NCBI GenBank assembly: GCA_946902875.1
Contig: OX336359.1
Location: forward strand, 124,001 to 188,000
Source: Nematopogon swammerdamellus
Taxonomy: Eukaryota; Arthropoda; Insecta; Lepidoptera; Adelidae
Direction: 5' to 3'
Length of the DNA stretch: 64,000 bases
Shown: piece after piece, positions 21,355 to 32,881 of the stretch
How the letters are laid out: each line of letters begins with the position of its first letter
How positions within the stretch are numbered: the stretch's first letter is position 1
Made by a program: the position numbers and the translations under genes
Notes under the pieces: model-generated
Database searches by the model: none
What the model was told of the DNA's origin: nothing
The model's input: the letters and a program-made list of their open reading frames with translations, nothing else

Positions 21355-21391
<37 letters not shown>

Positions 21392-22331
21392 TCTTAGGAG
21401 TGAACAACTTTTCGTGCCTGAGTGAGTGTATAAAACGCAAACTTCCCTAATATTTTACCACGCAAAAATAATTAAACCCTAAAGTGACTTTTGCTAGTAT
21501 TTTGTGTACAACAATGGGAGTTAATTGAAAATGTATGACAGAGGAGTCTTGGAAGACGATGGAGTGGAACATTTCGATTGTATAGGGGTCACAAAATATT
21601 CTTGTCATATGTGCTATTAAATAAAATGAAAGATGGAACCGTACGCCGCGCTGCGCGCTGACGAGACGGCGCGGCGCGGCGGCGCGGCGGCGCGGCGGCG
21701 CGGTGCGGTGCGGCGTATGCGACAGTTGACCGTGTTGGGTTGGGTTGTGTGGAGCGCGATAGAAGCCTCGTGCGTCGTCTCGTATCGCTCCACGCATGCA
21801 AATTGTTTCGCGCTCGCTCAGCTCGGGTGCCCAACCAAATACAATACGCGTCCGAACTCCTCGCTCGAGGCTCGGGGCGGCGGCGGGGGCGGGTAAGTGG
21901 GGGCAGATCGCTTTGCATAATAAGTTCCTACAAGAATTTACTACACATTCTGCTCAACACTCTCCGCTGTGTGCAGAGCGCCCCACACGATGGGACGCAG
22001 CCGGTGTCGGTCGCGACCTAAGACTGCAATACCGCATTCAGATTTCAGTTTGCTATACTTAGGTTCCAGACATGCAATGAATACAATGTATTCTATCCCG
22101 GCCTCAGATCACCAAATTATTTATTATTTCTATATCTTCATCATTCTCAAGGGAATTGTATTGCGATTTCAACCCTGCGTCGTTTATTGCCGCTTCTTCG
22201 ACGTGGGTGTGATTGACCCGGATAAAACAAATTATGACAAGTTCAACACTAGTTTTACTATCTTATTATGAATGCTCAATAAACAATAAACAACCATATC
22301 TACTATTTCAAAGATCATGTAGGAAGTTACA
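21211..22331. other. No gene recognised; (AT)n and GGC-rich islet
   Basis: An (AT)n run is at about 21365-21391. A GC-rich block at 21645-21715 consists of cggcgcggcgg units; open frames there are compositional. A further GC-rich patch is at 21870-21900. No splice-bounded coding segment is recognised. Confidence 0.4.
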
Positions 22332-22812
22332 TTGGAAAAAACTGGCCAAGAGCGAGTCAAACTCGCTCACCGATGTTTCCGTACTCTACGTAATTAGCCG
22401 GCACGTATAGGGGACAATCATATACTTTCTCAAACAAAGTAACTAAGAGCGAGGCCGAAGGCCGAGCTACGTTCAGGTAAACAATGAACCTTCTCGAAGA
22501 AAGTGAGCAACTAAGGGCGAGGCCCGAAGGGGGAAGAAGGTTTATCGTTTACCTGAACGCAGCTCGGCCTTCAGCCTCACCCTTACATTACATACTTACA
22601 TTCATCGAGAAAGAATATTGTATACGTGAACGCAACTTTACTTTCGACCTTGCCTTTAGATTTTAACTTTCTTCGAGAAGGTTTATCGTGTTCCTGAACG
22701 CAGGTCGGCCTTCGGCCTCGCCCTTAGTTTCTTACTTTCTTCTTTTGAAATTTTGTGTGATGGTACGGAACCCTCAGTGCGCGAGTCCAACTCGCACTTG
22801 GCGGCTTTTTTT
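22332..22812. repeat. Foldback: GGCCAAGTGCG-type ends around an inverted 68-bp repeat pair
   Basis: The left end actggccaagagcgagtcaaactcgc and the right end gcgcgagtccaactcgcacttggcgg are inverted copies of the GGCCAAGTGCG terminus. Inside, about two 68-bp units run forward (22440-22530), then about three run in reverse (22535-22745). Two repeat families are thus combined in one inverted structure. Confidence 0.65.
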
Positions 22813-25794
22813 GGTGCAGCATAATAAATAACATATTCTGCAAACATTTCAACCGGCTACCTGTGAACTGTTACGGTTAAAATAATATATATAGCGCCTA
22901 GGACAGACAGACGGACGCACTGACAGACAGACAGACGGCATATGCTTAGTAATAAGCTTCCGTACAGACAGGGTACGGAAACCTAAAACTACAAAACGAT
23001 TTTAAGAAAACTTTGTTCTTCCAAAAAACAATATACGTATGTATGAGACAAGTACCTACTGTAATGAACCGATATACATCGATAAATTATAGATTGGGAG
23101 GAAGAGCTTAGGTTGCGACCTATCGGTTCGTTCGTCCCGAGCCGGCGCGGAGCGGGCGGCGGCTGTCGGCCGGGCGGGGCGGGGGCGGAGAGCGGAGCGG
23201 TAGATAAAGTGTGAAAAGGGTACTTACATTCGGTCGCGGTGTCCGCAAACTTGTCTGTTTACAGAGGACCTTTATGTATGTGATTCCATCTTCGCTTACA
23301 CATCCGCTATGTCTCGTGTCGCGCACCGCGCCTCACCCACCACACCAGCCGCTGCGTCCTTCATACATAACAACACCTTACATCACGCGACAAATTATAA
23401 TGTATCCACAAATAGTCTCATTTCTGGATACGTGCCTGCCGTTTACACTGAACTGGATGAAAAACGTGAACAATGTTCATTAGACAGATGTACATCCAGG
23501 TCGGTGGTAGCAATCAGGGCGGATTAAACCTGTCACTTAGTGAGGTGAGGGAAGGCACTTACAGTCTTGCGTGGAATCTTACAATCCACGACTCAACCGG
23601 TCGAACAACAAGGGAACACCCTGACAATAGACCGCGGAGGCGGTCTACCCTTCCGGACGAAACACCCTCGAGCTAAATAATATGTTTGAGTAGTTATGTG
23701 TGACGCGGGCGGGCGGGCGGGGAGGGCGGTAGATAAACTGATTTTTTTTCGGATAAAATTGAGAATATAACGAGCTCTCTCTTGTCTCGTGTTTGATGTG
23801 AGAGCATCGCGTCGTGTGTGTGTGTGCACACGAAACTGTTGACTTGCCGTCACGTGATACTCGACACTATTTTTTTTAAACGGTTTTTTTTATTTAACTT
23901 ATTTTTATTGAATTGATAATTTACCATTGTCCCTACACGCACTCGCACATATACTTATACATACGCACATTCACACACACCCTCACATACACCCTGACAC
24001 ACATTCTACACAGTGGGGCAACAATTAAAAGCAAAATATAGTTTCTTAAATGTATTTATTATTTTATTAAACGTTTTACTTAACCGTTAGCTGTCTTACC
24101 AAAATTTTTAACATAAATATATTTAATTACAAATCTGTCAGAACATACTCGTATTTAATATTAATTAAGTAGTATTTATAAATATGAGATGTGAAGCTGG
24201 AGAAAGCTTGCGGGTACTCGAGCGGGAGCGGGTGCGGGAGCGGGAGCAACGGAATATTAGTTTTCTGTTATAGAGAGAGAGACAGAGAGATAGAAATAGA
24301 GATATCGTTCTTCAAATCAAATTAAAAACCAAATTACGTTTATTGCACTTAAACCACCCTACAACATTTTGCAAAAGTTAGTATAGCTTAACGCTTCTTG
24401 AGATAGACATTCGACTCGACGCGTTGAGCTTGCACTTACTTGTTGACAACGTATGTACGTACACTTAAACACGCTTCTAGAAAGCAATACATTCCACCGG
24501 GTTCATAGATACCGACATGGTACCTTCATACAACAGGATATTAATTGAGTGCACCTATATCTAATATAGGTACTGCACTGGCAGTTTGCCAGCGCAAGAT
24601 TTTATACTTTTGGCCATAGAGACAATCTATGCTTTTCAAAATTAAAATATTTTAGTTTGTTTCGAATGTAATCCTGTTTTGTTCTTGTTATTGTTTTGCT
24701 TTGTAATGTGCAGTTCGGCCCTAGAGTTCTAAATCTCAAACTATTTTTTCCGTCTACGTCGTAAACTCTATTTCTAACTTGGAATAAATGATTTCACTGC
24801 ATCGTCTATCCGAGTTTCTTTCAAGATAGAGAACAAGAATATATTCAGCATTCACTGGTGAAAGTAATCACCGGTGCAGTACTTAGTTATCTTGTCGAGT
24901 ATACAGCTGATACGATGATGCGCGGAGGCCGCGGCGCGGGGTGCGGGGGCGGGGGCGGCGCGTGCATCAACAGCTCAAGAGTGACATGTCAACTGTATCA
25001 TAGTTAAAAAACCAGACATTTTACTATAGCTGTATTCTCACACTCACATCGGATATTTACCACCGAGAATATAGCTAGAGACTGCGGTAGAGTGAAGTTG
25101 TCGCTAGCTCTAGTTTTGCGACGGAGCTGCGTTTCACCAATCCCACGTGCGCTGGGTCGCCACCAATCCGTGGATGCGGCGCGGATCTACAATGCTGCGC
25201 CCACTTTAAACTCCTCTCTACCTATCTTCTCTGTGTACCTATTTTCTACTTCTATTTTCACTCTTGCGGCCGGCTAGCACACGCCGCCGTGTTGTAAAGT
25301 TATATGCTTCCGTCAGATGACATCGCGTTCATTGATTGGCATTCAAAACAATAAATATTTCTTTATGAAAGTTTTTACGCCGAATTCATAATACAGGAAC
25401 CAAAACTTAAAAGTTTCTACGATACGTTCCGCATACGTACGCATTCCGATAAAATATGCGAACTAAGCACAAGGTAATGCGAATTATAATAATAATTTCA
25501 TTTGTGTCTTCAACACAATTTTATTCAAAACCAATCTTTGTCGGATTCACAATTTCATGATTAGATAAGTAACCGGAAGGTAAACATTTAGAATGTGGCG
25601 AGAATATTTTTATAAACAACTTATTTCTATTACACATCACAAAACCTGTTCATATATTTACACTTCTCTCTCTGTTAGTATCGAGAGTATTATTCATCTA
25701 ACTACCTACCGCTACCACCCACTACCGCTATCATGCTAGTACCAGCGCGCATGAGTGTCACGGCGCGGGGGGCGTCGCGGATCCGACTGTAGTA
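22813..25794. other. Mostly unrecognised DNA with a decayed SINE and GC islets
   Basis: 22880-22990 holds (GACA)n tracts and gtacagacagggtacgg, another GGTTCCG-family edge. 23485-23610 is a decayed copy of the 58.9-kb SINE region (tcggtggtagcaatcaggg, ggcacttacagtcttgcgtggaatc). GC-rich islets are at 23135-23200, 23705-23730 and 24925-24965, an ACAC-rich stretch at 23935-24010. No coding exon is recognised. Confidence 0.4.
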
Positions 25795-26376
25795 TAGGGT
25801 CTTTCAATAGGGACTTCCGAACTTTGGCAGTTGATAGCAGCCATCTTGTTGAAGCTACATCTGTCAAATTGGTTGTCATTTATTCAGTCTGTTTTGCCAA
25901 ATCACCATGGATGAATATAGCGTTCAAAAATACGTGCAATGATAAAATTGTTTTATCAAAATGGGTGTTCTGTTCGGGCAACGAAAAATTCGAAAAAATC
26001 ATCTTCAGCGATGAGGCCCATTTCTGGATGAATGGGTACGTGAACAAACAAAATGGTCGAATATGGGCTGATACATATCCACATGAGGTCCAAGAGCGTC
26101 CAATGCATCCCGAAAAAGTCACTGTTTGGTGTGGATTTTAGGCTGGCGGCATCATCGGTCCATATTAATAAGAAATTTTCTTTGAAAACGACGAAATTGG
26201 ACATTTCGGATGCGCGACACCCAGAGAAGCCGGGGCGGACATTTGAACGATGTTATATTCCACACATAATGGCATCGATAGGCCTTTCAAACGAATAAAA
26301 ATGTTTGATGATATCTAACACAAATTTTGTTTTATTTAAATTTGAAGATAGGAAGCCCTTAATGAAAGACCCTGTA
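25795..26376 (+). mobile_element. Internally deleted mariner-family element
   Basis: The termini tagggtctttcaatagggacttcc (left) and ggaagcccttaatgaaagaccctg (right) are imperfect inverted repeats flanked by TA. A start at 25907 gives MDEYSVQKYVQ; the adjoining frame continues MIKLFYQNGCSVRAT. The sequence then jumps to FEKIIFSDEAHFWMNGYVNK and MHPEKVTVWCGF. DEAHFW holds the first catalytic Asp of mariner transposases. The second and third acidic positions and much of the N-terminal domain are gone, so it could move only in trans. Confidence 0.9.
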
Positions 26377-28631
26377 TATTCATACTTCGTACCGTCACAT
26401 GAGTAAAGTAACGCACACACACAGCCATATTTTATTTACAAATCTCTCTAGCTACGTGCGACACATTTGCGATTAGATATATTGAAATATTTCATTGCAT
26501 ATGCAACAATAATAAACAAGGACACACGATGAAAATATACAGGAGAGCAATACACATTTACTTATACACACATAAACACAAGAATAATAGCGCGCGAGAC
26601 GAACTTAAAGCTGAAAGTTATTTCTTCTGCCCTTTATTTGGATCAAGTATTTGTGAAAATTGTGTTTGCTGTATCAGGCAACCCCAAGTTCGGCGTGTTA
26701 CTTGCAGCACGCAGCTTGGCATCTCTCTCTCGTCCGGAGGTTACGCGACACCCGACCGTGCACATTCACTCGCTATGGAGGTGATACAATTCAAAAGAGC
26801 CAATCATCCAGTCATTTAAATTTCCACGAACAGACACGAAAATGTACATTGACGAAATGACTCAGCCACAATCAGTAGAACGAGATAATGTTTCACAAAC
26901 ACCGAACTGAATACTAGAAGCGGCAAGGGGTGATGAAACTCGTTACCTGTCGCTAAACATATGTGCCTACCGTGTCACATGCAATCATAGACCATGCATG
27001 CAATAGTCATCGTGAATACTTTCAAACGATCGCACTTATACAGGCCATCTTATGCTATGAATGCGCTAACGCTGCTCAATCGCGTATTTGCGGACATAAG
27101 ACTACACAAGCATCAGTCATTGTAAGATCAGCTTGTAAGCTCCTTTGGTCGATGACATGTTTTTTCGGAAGTGATGTATGGAAAGGTTCATCTAGTACTG
27201 TATATTATCAGTGCTCACAACACAATAAACATTAACCGGTTTAGGTTAGTTAGGAGACGCGCGCGCGGCGGCAGACAGGCGGAAGAAAGGACCAATAGAC
27301 ACATGACCGGTCTCACCCGCTCGCTTCCGGCGCCGCCGCCGCCCCCGCCGCGCGGGAGGACCGGAGGAGCCGCGAGGAGGGATCGTATCTACCCCAAGTG
27401 GAGTGAGAGTCCGCGAGGGAAGTGAAGCAGAAAGTTCAGATAAAGTAAGTGCTGGCCTTCGTCTCGAGCCTGCGCGGAGTTAGAGGCGCTCGCTTCACGC
27501 ACTAGTTGCTTGAAGGTTGAGTGTGTACACAATGTGCGAGTAAATAATGTGAATTCATATGAACAAAAAAAAAAACGGCCGAAGTGCTAGTTAGGCTCGC
27601 GCGCGGACATTTCCACGGAGGTGGTAACCGCGTGGCGTTGGCCGATATTTGTTGTTTTACTTAGAGCTTGCACTATACTCACATCAAGTTTGACGCTTGT
27701 ATGTCTTGCTTGTATGTATTGGCGTTTTTACGATAGAGCAAAATCAAACAAAACATTTTAAAACAAAAACACGTTTCTTGTATGGGGCTTGTTTTTTAAT
27801 ATGTACCTTAATTTTGTAACTTTTTGTGTTTTTGTTTTATTATTTGTTAGAATACCCGTCATAAAAATAAATACATTGATTGATCGAGAGTACGTGGGAG
27901 GTGAAGGCGTGAGAAGATGTGATGATGTTACATTTGTGTAACTTTTTAGGGTCAGAACGAAGAGAGGGTATTTCAAAATAGCGATATTTCACCACCTTCA
28001 ACTAAAATAACTCCTATCAACTGTATGAGAGATGTCACTTTAGTCAAAAGATAAATCTTAACCCAGGCTTAATCGGAGGTGGTGACATACAGACATAGTG
28101 GCATTTCAGCTTAGGAAATTTAATAATTATGTGTGTAGGTAAGTGTTTGAAATATTCAGAGAAGGAATTGTTGGGCAAGGAAAACTGTATATAAATTATT
28201 ATTCAAGAAATTCGTAAATATTACATTACATGGTTGAGTTTATAACGTACATGTGTGTATGTATATATTATGTACAACAAGATGATACAAACAGAGCCTA
28301 GTTGGAGAGACATGTCTCAATTTCTAATTTAGTGCATACAATCCTAACCTTATCCTAACTTATTTGGCATCACGACTAATTCAAAATCGGGTTTTATTAA
28401 AATCATCAACCTTACATTATTATGTATACATTTTCCTTTTCGTACTTCGTACCCTTAGTATCTATTAAATTTGAATATTTTTAACAATCTCTATTTCAAA
28501 ACATCCTTCGCCAAATCAAATGTCGCTGTCTAGTAGTGTACGTACCGTAGGTAGCTAGCAGCGACATTTTGAGAAGAGAAGATTCGCTGTATAAATCGTT
28601 AATTCCACTTTGAAAATTTTTGTTTTCATTC
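26377..28631. other. No confirmed gene; GC-rich islet with a splice-donor-like site at 27240-27455
   Basis: 27255-27420 is GC-rich (gcgcgcgcggcggcag, ggcgccgccgccgcccccgccg) and is followed by cagataaagtaagtg at about 27440, a good 5' splice-site consensus on the plus strand. This could be a non-coding first exon of a plus-strand transcript, without further support. A piece of the GGCCAAGTGCG family may lie at 27570-27620. The rest is AT-rich. Confidence 0.3.
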
Positions 28632-28637
28632 TTTATT
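28632..28637 (-). promoter_or_regulatory. Candidate poly-A signal of the Beat-like gene
   Basis: tttatt on the plus strand is AATAAA on the minus strand, about 460 nt downstream of the stop codon at 29095. It is the first exact AATAAA I see downstream of that stop. This implies a 3' UTR of about 28.6-29.09 kb, untested. Confidence 0.35.
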
Positions 28638-28815
28638 CGAGGAGGAGCTGATGAACGCAAACATACAAACAAACAAAAAACAAATTTTAACATATTTTTC
28701 GTAATACTTAAATATTTGTGTTTACATATTAAAACACTTTGTCTATCATAATTATCAATTAACTAAAATCTTACTAATCTATTTATAATACGTATATATT
28801 TTTATACGTTGTAAC

Positions 28816-28853
28816 AACGAAATATTCGTTCACGCCAGAACGAATATTTCGTT
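28816..28853 (-). repeat. Perfect 16-bp hairpin in the putative 3' UTR
   Basis: aacgaaatattcgttc (28816-28831) and its exact reverse complement (28838-28853) flank the loop acgcca. It lies about 240 nt beyond the stop codon of the Beat-like gene and would be transcribed with it. It could be an RNA structural element or a chance inverted duplication. Confidence 0.8.
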
Positions 28854-29094
28854 AAAATATTTACAAAATAGTACATTGTTCATATATTCCGACGAGTATC
28901 AATATTTTGCTCCGAGTGTCTTGAACACTTCGTTAACATAAATATAATGAAGTACATATAGGTCGGAGACAAATTCACTTCGATGTGCAACTTCACCAAG
29001 TTATTTGCAATGATATATCTACTGTACTTAGAGTGAGGGAGCTGGTACTGGGAGTGGAGGGCAGGTGGTGAGGCGGGGGGCGGGGCGGGGCAGG

Positions 29095-29195
29095 CTATCT
29101 GATGGCGAGCTGCGAGTAGCCCGCCAGCAGCACACTCAGCGAGAGCTGCAGCAGCAACACTATGATGGCCGGCAGCCGGGACCCGTTCGCTGCAC
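29095..29195 (-). CDS. Beat-like Ig protein, last coding exon (GPI-anchor-like tail)
   Basis: Acceptor tgtgtgcag|G at 29196 and stop TAG ending at 29095 (minus strand). The first two bases complete a Gly codon with the final G of the exon at 32207. The 32 residues after it, AANGSRLPAIIVLLLQLSLS... to ...LAIR, are a small-residue region followed by a long hydrophobic run with no basic cytoplasmic tail, as in GPI-attachment signals. In known Beat-family proteins some members are membrane-anchored this way, acting in axon-axon adhesion; that role is inference. Earlier exons are at 32207, 32766 and 37645. Confidence 0.75.
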
Positions 29196-29234
29196 CTGCA
29201 CACACAATGCACACCATTCCGTTTTTATTTATGT

Positions 29235-29490
29235 AATTTGGTATTTGCGGTTGAGTCAGAGGGGCCAGAGCACGTGCTCCGTCCAGCCAACATTGCCTCC
29301 GCGAAGTTGTCATGCCGGAGAGTATCCGTTGGACTGGTGGCTATACTTAACTAGAGGAGAACACAGCCGTAGCTGCTATTAGGCCACCTCATATCCCGTA
29401 GTTAAAAATACCTCATTGGTGCACGACAGCCGGATTCGAACCTCGGACCTTTAGATCTAGAGCCAAGACAGTACTTCAGCCTCATCCAGT
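29235..29490. mobile_element. SINE family 2 plus tRNA-like head, in the last intron
   Basis: tgagtcagaggggccagag, ggtggctatacttaactagaggagaacacagcc and aggccacctcat parallel 11285-11460. At 29420-29460 a minus-strand tRNA-like piece (cggattcgaacctcggacc, exact B-box) follows, as at 11610-11690. The same pair of units therefore occurs together twice, implying one composite family. Confidence 0.6.
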
Positions 29491-29954
29491 TAGTTGTGTG
29501 GTTGGGCATTACCACATAACAACGATTCGCACTTACTCTCCGACAAGTCAAACACAAATTGTTTATTCATTTACCATCACTCAACTGTCACTTTCTCAGG
29601 GTGTGTCGTGTCGTCCCTGAAGATCTGAGATAAAGCTACTCCTGAGAAGACTCGGCTCAATTTTGATAGAGCGAATGGTCGTGTTCGTGTTCAAGTCAAA
29701 GCCCGACTTTAACAGGCGTTTGACATCCCGGGAGACTCGCCAGGAAAAGTCGCAAAGGAAGCTTGACATTTCCGTCAGCTAAAACATAAGACTAAAATGA
29801 TGACTCTAGCAGATGATATGGTATCCAATCGTGTCACGCTACATACAACTGAAGAACTAAACAAATCGACTATATGATCAGGACTCATTTTTAGGGTTCC
29901 GTGTCCATAGAATCCACCGCATAGAATCTGAGCACCCGTTTGTTGTTGATATTG

Positions 29955-30215
29955 GGCTTTTGAGAACCCATCGGTTCTCAAAATCGTTTCTCTGTCGCAC
30001 CGCTAGGGTGTGGAACTGTCTCCCGGTGAATGTGTTTCTCGAATCCTTTAACCTGGGTGTCTTCAAACGTCGTATCAACGGTCTAGACAGCCTAGCAACA
30101 GTCGGCAAATCTGCTGGCATGGCGCCTCACTGAGCGTGGTTTCGCGAGGAGAGGGGTTTTTGGCTCTGTCGACTGTACAATGGGCCCCTCGACACAGCCA
30201 CCCATGTTGGCTTAC
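29955..30215 (+). pseudogene. 5'-truncated CR1-type LINE, 3' coding end
   Basis: The plus frame from 29965 reads ENRWFSKSFLCRTARVWN, LPVNVFLESFNLGVFKRRING and ends near APH*AWFRE. It matches the C-terminus of the LINE at 60.2-63.9 kb (FSKSFLCRTAKVWNGLPGNIF...IFKSRVNSL). Only the last ~60 codons and a short A-rich 3' end (aaaaaaaagg at 30220) remain, a typical 5'-truncated insertion, here in the last intron of the Beat-like gene. Confidence 0.75.
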
Positions 30216-30356
30216 ATAAAAAAAAGGAAACATACGCAAACTTATTACTAATCCTACGCCGTCTGTCTGTCCGTCCGTCCGTCCGAGGGCTGCGGTTGAA
30301 ATTTTCAGAATATGTGCGTTATTATGACGGAAATGCCAACAAATAATAATAAAAAA

Positions 30357-31845
30357 AAGTCGCTAAGTGCGAGTTGGACTCGCGCACCGAGGGTTCCGTA
30401 CCATCACACAATATATTTTTATTATGTACCGATGTACAAAAATTATTGTGTTGTGGAAAATCACGAAACGCCTAAATAAAAAATACACCAATGGTTTGAC
30501 TGTCAGACATTCGTGTAGTTGAAATATACAAAAATATACCTATTTATTATATGACATACATAACTATAAAACAATTTTCGGATTTTTCCATTACTTGTAA
30601 TGTGAGACCTTGCTTCATGCAGAATTTCATTTTTCTAGGTCATCGGTAAGTACCCTATAGGTTTGATTCCATTTGAGTGAGTTTGCAAATTAAAATTTTA
30701 CATAAATAGTCGTATCTTTTGATTATGTTAATTTAGAAGCTTTCATTTTCCATAACTCGAAGGGATCGCAGACCTTAGTATTTCATATTAATTTCAATTT
30801 GATATCTTGACTCGTTCCTGAGAAAAAGTGTCTTTACATATTAAGCAAGCAATTTTTTTTAATATCATATTTAACTACAAGTTTAAAATTTTCGGATTTT
30901 TTCCTTTACTTGTGCAATGAGACCTTACATCTTACCAAATTTCATGATTCTAGGTTAACGGGAAATACCCTATAGGTTTTGATTTGATTTGAGTGAGTTT
31001 GCGAGTATGAAATCTGACATATATGGCCGTATCTTTTGATTGTGTTGATTTAGAAGCATGCATTTTCTACACCTAGTATTTCATATTTATTTCAATTTGA
31101 TATCTTCATCTGTTCTTGAGAAAAAGGTATTGACATACAAAACAAAACAAAAAATTTTTATATCATATACCTACAAGTAGTTTTCTGATTTTTTCCTTTA
31201 CTTGTGCTATAAGGTCTTACTTCTTACCAATTTTTATGATTCTAGGTTGACGGGAAATACCCTATAGCTTTTGATTTGATTAGACTGAGTTTGCGAGTAT
31301 GACATCTGACTTAGATGGGCGTATCTTTTGATTGCGTTTATTTGGAAGCTTGCATTGTCCACACCTTAAAGAGATTATAGACCTTAGTATTTGATATTTA
31401 TTTCAATTTGATATCTTCATCTGTTCCTGAGAAAAAGGTCTTGACATACAAAACAAACATAATTTTTTTTAATATCACATAACTACAAATTTACAATTTT
31501 CGGATTTTTTCCTTTACTTGTGCTATGAGACCTTGCTTCCTACCAAATTTCATGATTCTAGGTTAACGAGAAGTACTCTATAGGTTTTGATTTGATTTGA
31601 CAGTAGTAAAATATGTGACTTAAATGGCCGTATCTAGTGATTGCGTTGACTTAGAAGCTTAATTTTTTTACACCTCTGGGGAAACGTAGAACTTAGTATT
31701 TGATATTAATTTCAACTTGATACCTCTACCCGTTCCTGAGAAAAAGGGTCTTGACAGACAGACACCCAGTCAGCCAGACGGACAACAAAGTGATCCTATA
31801 AGGGTTCCGTTTTTTCCTCTTTTGAGGTACGGAACCCTAAAAACC
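30357..31845 (+). mobile_element. GGCCAAGTGCG/GGTTCCG element with four ~300-bp internal repeats
   Basis: The left end is gtcgctaagtgcgagttgg then ctcgcgcaccgagggttccgtacc; the right end is gatcctataagggttccg and gaggtacggaaccctaaaaa. Between them the unit containing ttttcggattttttcctttacttgtg, ttctaggttaacgggaaatacccta and gatatcttcatctgttcctgag occurs four times, from about 30575, 30888, 31181 and 31497. The element at 8.96-9.68 kb has one unit. No coding capacity is visible. It sits in the last intron of the Beat-like gene. Confidence 0.85.
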
Positions 31846-32206
31846 TAAAAAAATTAACGGGTAACCATATTATCTTAATAGATCAGCGCCATCTACTGAA
31901 TCATTTAACTTTTAATTTAATTTAACTAAAATTTTAACTACAAACGTCAACGGATGGATGGCGTGAGGGATACGAAGAACTAAATATATCAATACAATAT
32001 GAATTATGCTGAACGTGAGAAAAGTGGAAGTGCGACAAGAAGGGATGCTCGCTATACGTGCATTAAGAAGGAACATGACTACGAAACCCTCTATGTAGGT
32101 AGATGCTTGGCTTCTGCACAATGAAATTATTTTGAAATATATAAATAAATGATACAGTTACAAGTGATCCTTATTAATGAGAGCGTAGAGTGTAGATTGA
32201 ACTGAC
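31846..32206. other. Intronic sequence, nothing recognised
   Basis: AT-rich intron between the repeat at 30.4-31.8 kb and the exon at 32207-32310. No repeat terminus or coding signal. Confidence 0.5.
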
Positions 32207-32310
32207 CGGTGAGACTCCTGCCGAGCGCGGAGGCCGGGTTGGCGCTCCGCTCCTTCAGCACGAGCGTGTTGCTCGAAGCCTTCCACACGTCGAACAGCCA
32301 CGCCTCGCAC
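32207..32310 (-). CDS. Beat-like Ig protein, penultimate exon
   Basis: Acceptor cttgcgcag|G at 32311 and donor ACCG|gtcagt at 32206 on the minus strand. The first G completes an Arg codon with the AG ending the upstream exon; then CEAWLFDVWKASSNTLVLKE follows, and the final G is shared with the GPI-tail exon. MIR-CEAW fits the second Ig cysteine, and the region aligns in position with the 'LKC...YW.SN' segment of Drosophila Beat proteins as I recall them. Length 104 nt, with phases matching both neighbours. Confidence 0.75.
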
Positions 32311-32494
32311 CTGCGCAAGCGCACACAGTTACAACACAACCTCAGACGAGAGAATAAACAATTCCAGGAACAATGACCAGATGGCTGATCAAGTTTTCAA
32401 GTTCTAGTCAGAGTTGTATTTATGGCATGTCACAGGATCGAGAGAGAAATGGGCCACACGCCAGGTGGGATGACGACATTAAATATATCTGAGA

Positions 32495-32645
32495 CAATCG
32501 GTGGCTCCGTACCGCTGAAGGCCGGGAGGAATTGGGGAGGCGTACGCTCAGTCAGTCCAGGACGCATACTCGCTGACTGTCGTGGGTTCGAGTCCCCTTT
32601 CAAATTATCTGGTACGGCCTGGAATTGTTTTTTTTTTTAATTTTC
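32495..32645 (+). mobile_element. tRNA-like SINE in a 455-bp intron
   Basis: cgtacgctcagtcagtccagg followed by gtgggttcgagtccc gives an A-box-like/B-box pair with tRNA spacing. Upstream, ggctccgtaccgctgaaggccggg is the reverse of the repeat at 11040-11060; a T-rich run is at 32628. It lies between two coding exons of the Beat-like gene. Confidence 0.55.
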
Positions 32646-32765
32646 GAGCTCTCATCTGATGTTTGAACGTGCAGATGTATAACTATGCAAGCAAATTATT
32701 AATTATAAGTTGTGAGCGTAAATAAAAAAAAATACACTTAAGAGACGTATGTGTGGAAGGGAGAC

Positions 32766-32881
32766 CTGATCATGACTGTGGAGACGGGTGAGGACGCGGC
32801 GGCCTCGAGCTCCAGCGTGGCGAGGCTGGACGCGTAGCCGTTGCTGAAGTTCAGCACGTGGTTCGCCGGGAACCCGGGCAC
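32766..32881 (-). CDS. Beat-like Ig protein, middle exon
   Basis: Acceptor gaccgacag|GTG at 32882 and donor ATCAG|gtctcc at 32765 on the minus strand. It starts in phase 0 and encodes VPGFPANHVLNFSNGYASSL, then ATLELEAAASSPVSTVMI, leaving AG for the next exon. Neither flank is open in frame beyond the splice sites in a way that suggests a longer ORF. NFSN is a potential N-glycosylation site. The segment lies between the two Ig cysteines. Confidence 0.75.
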
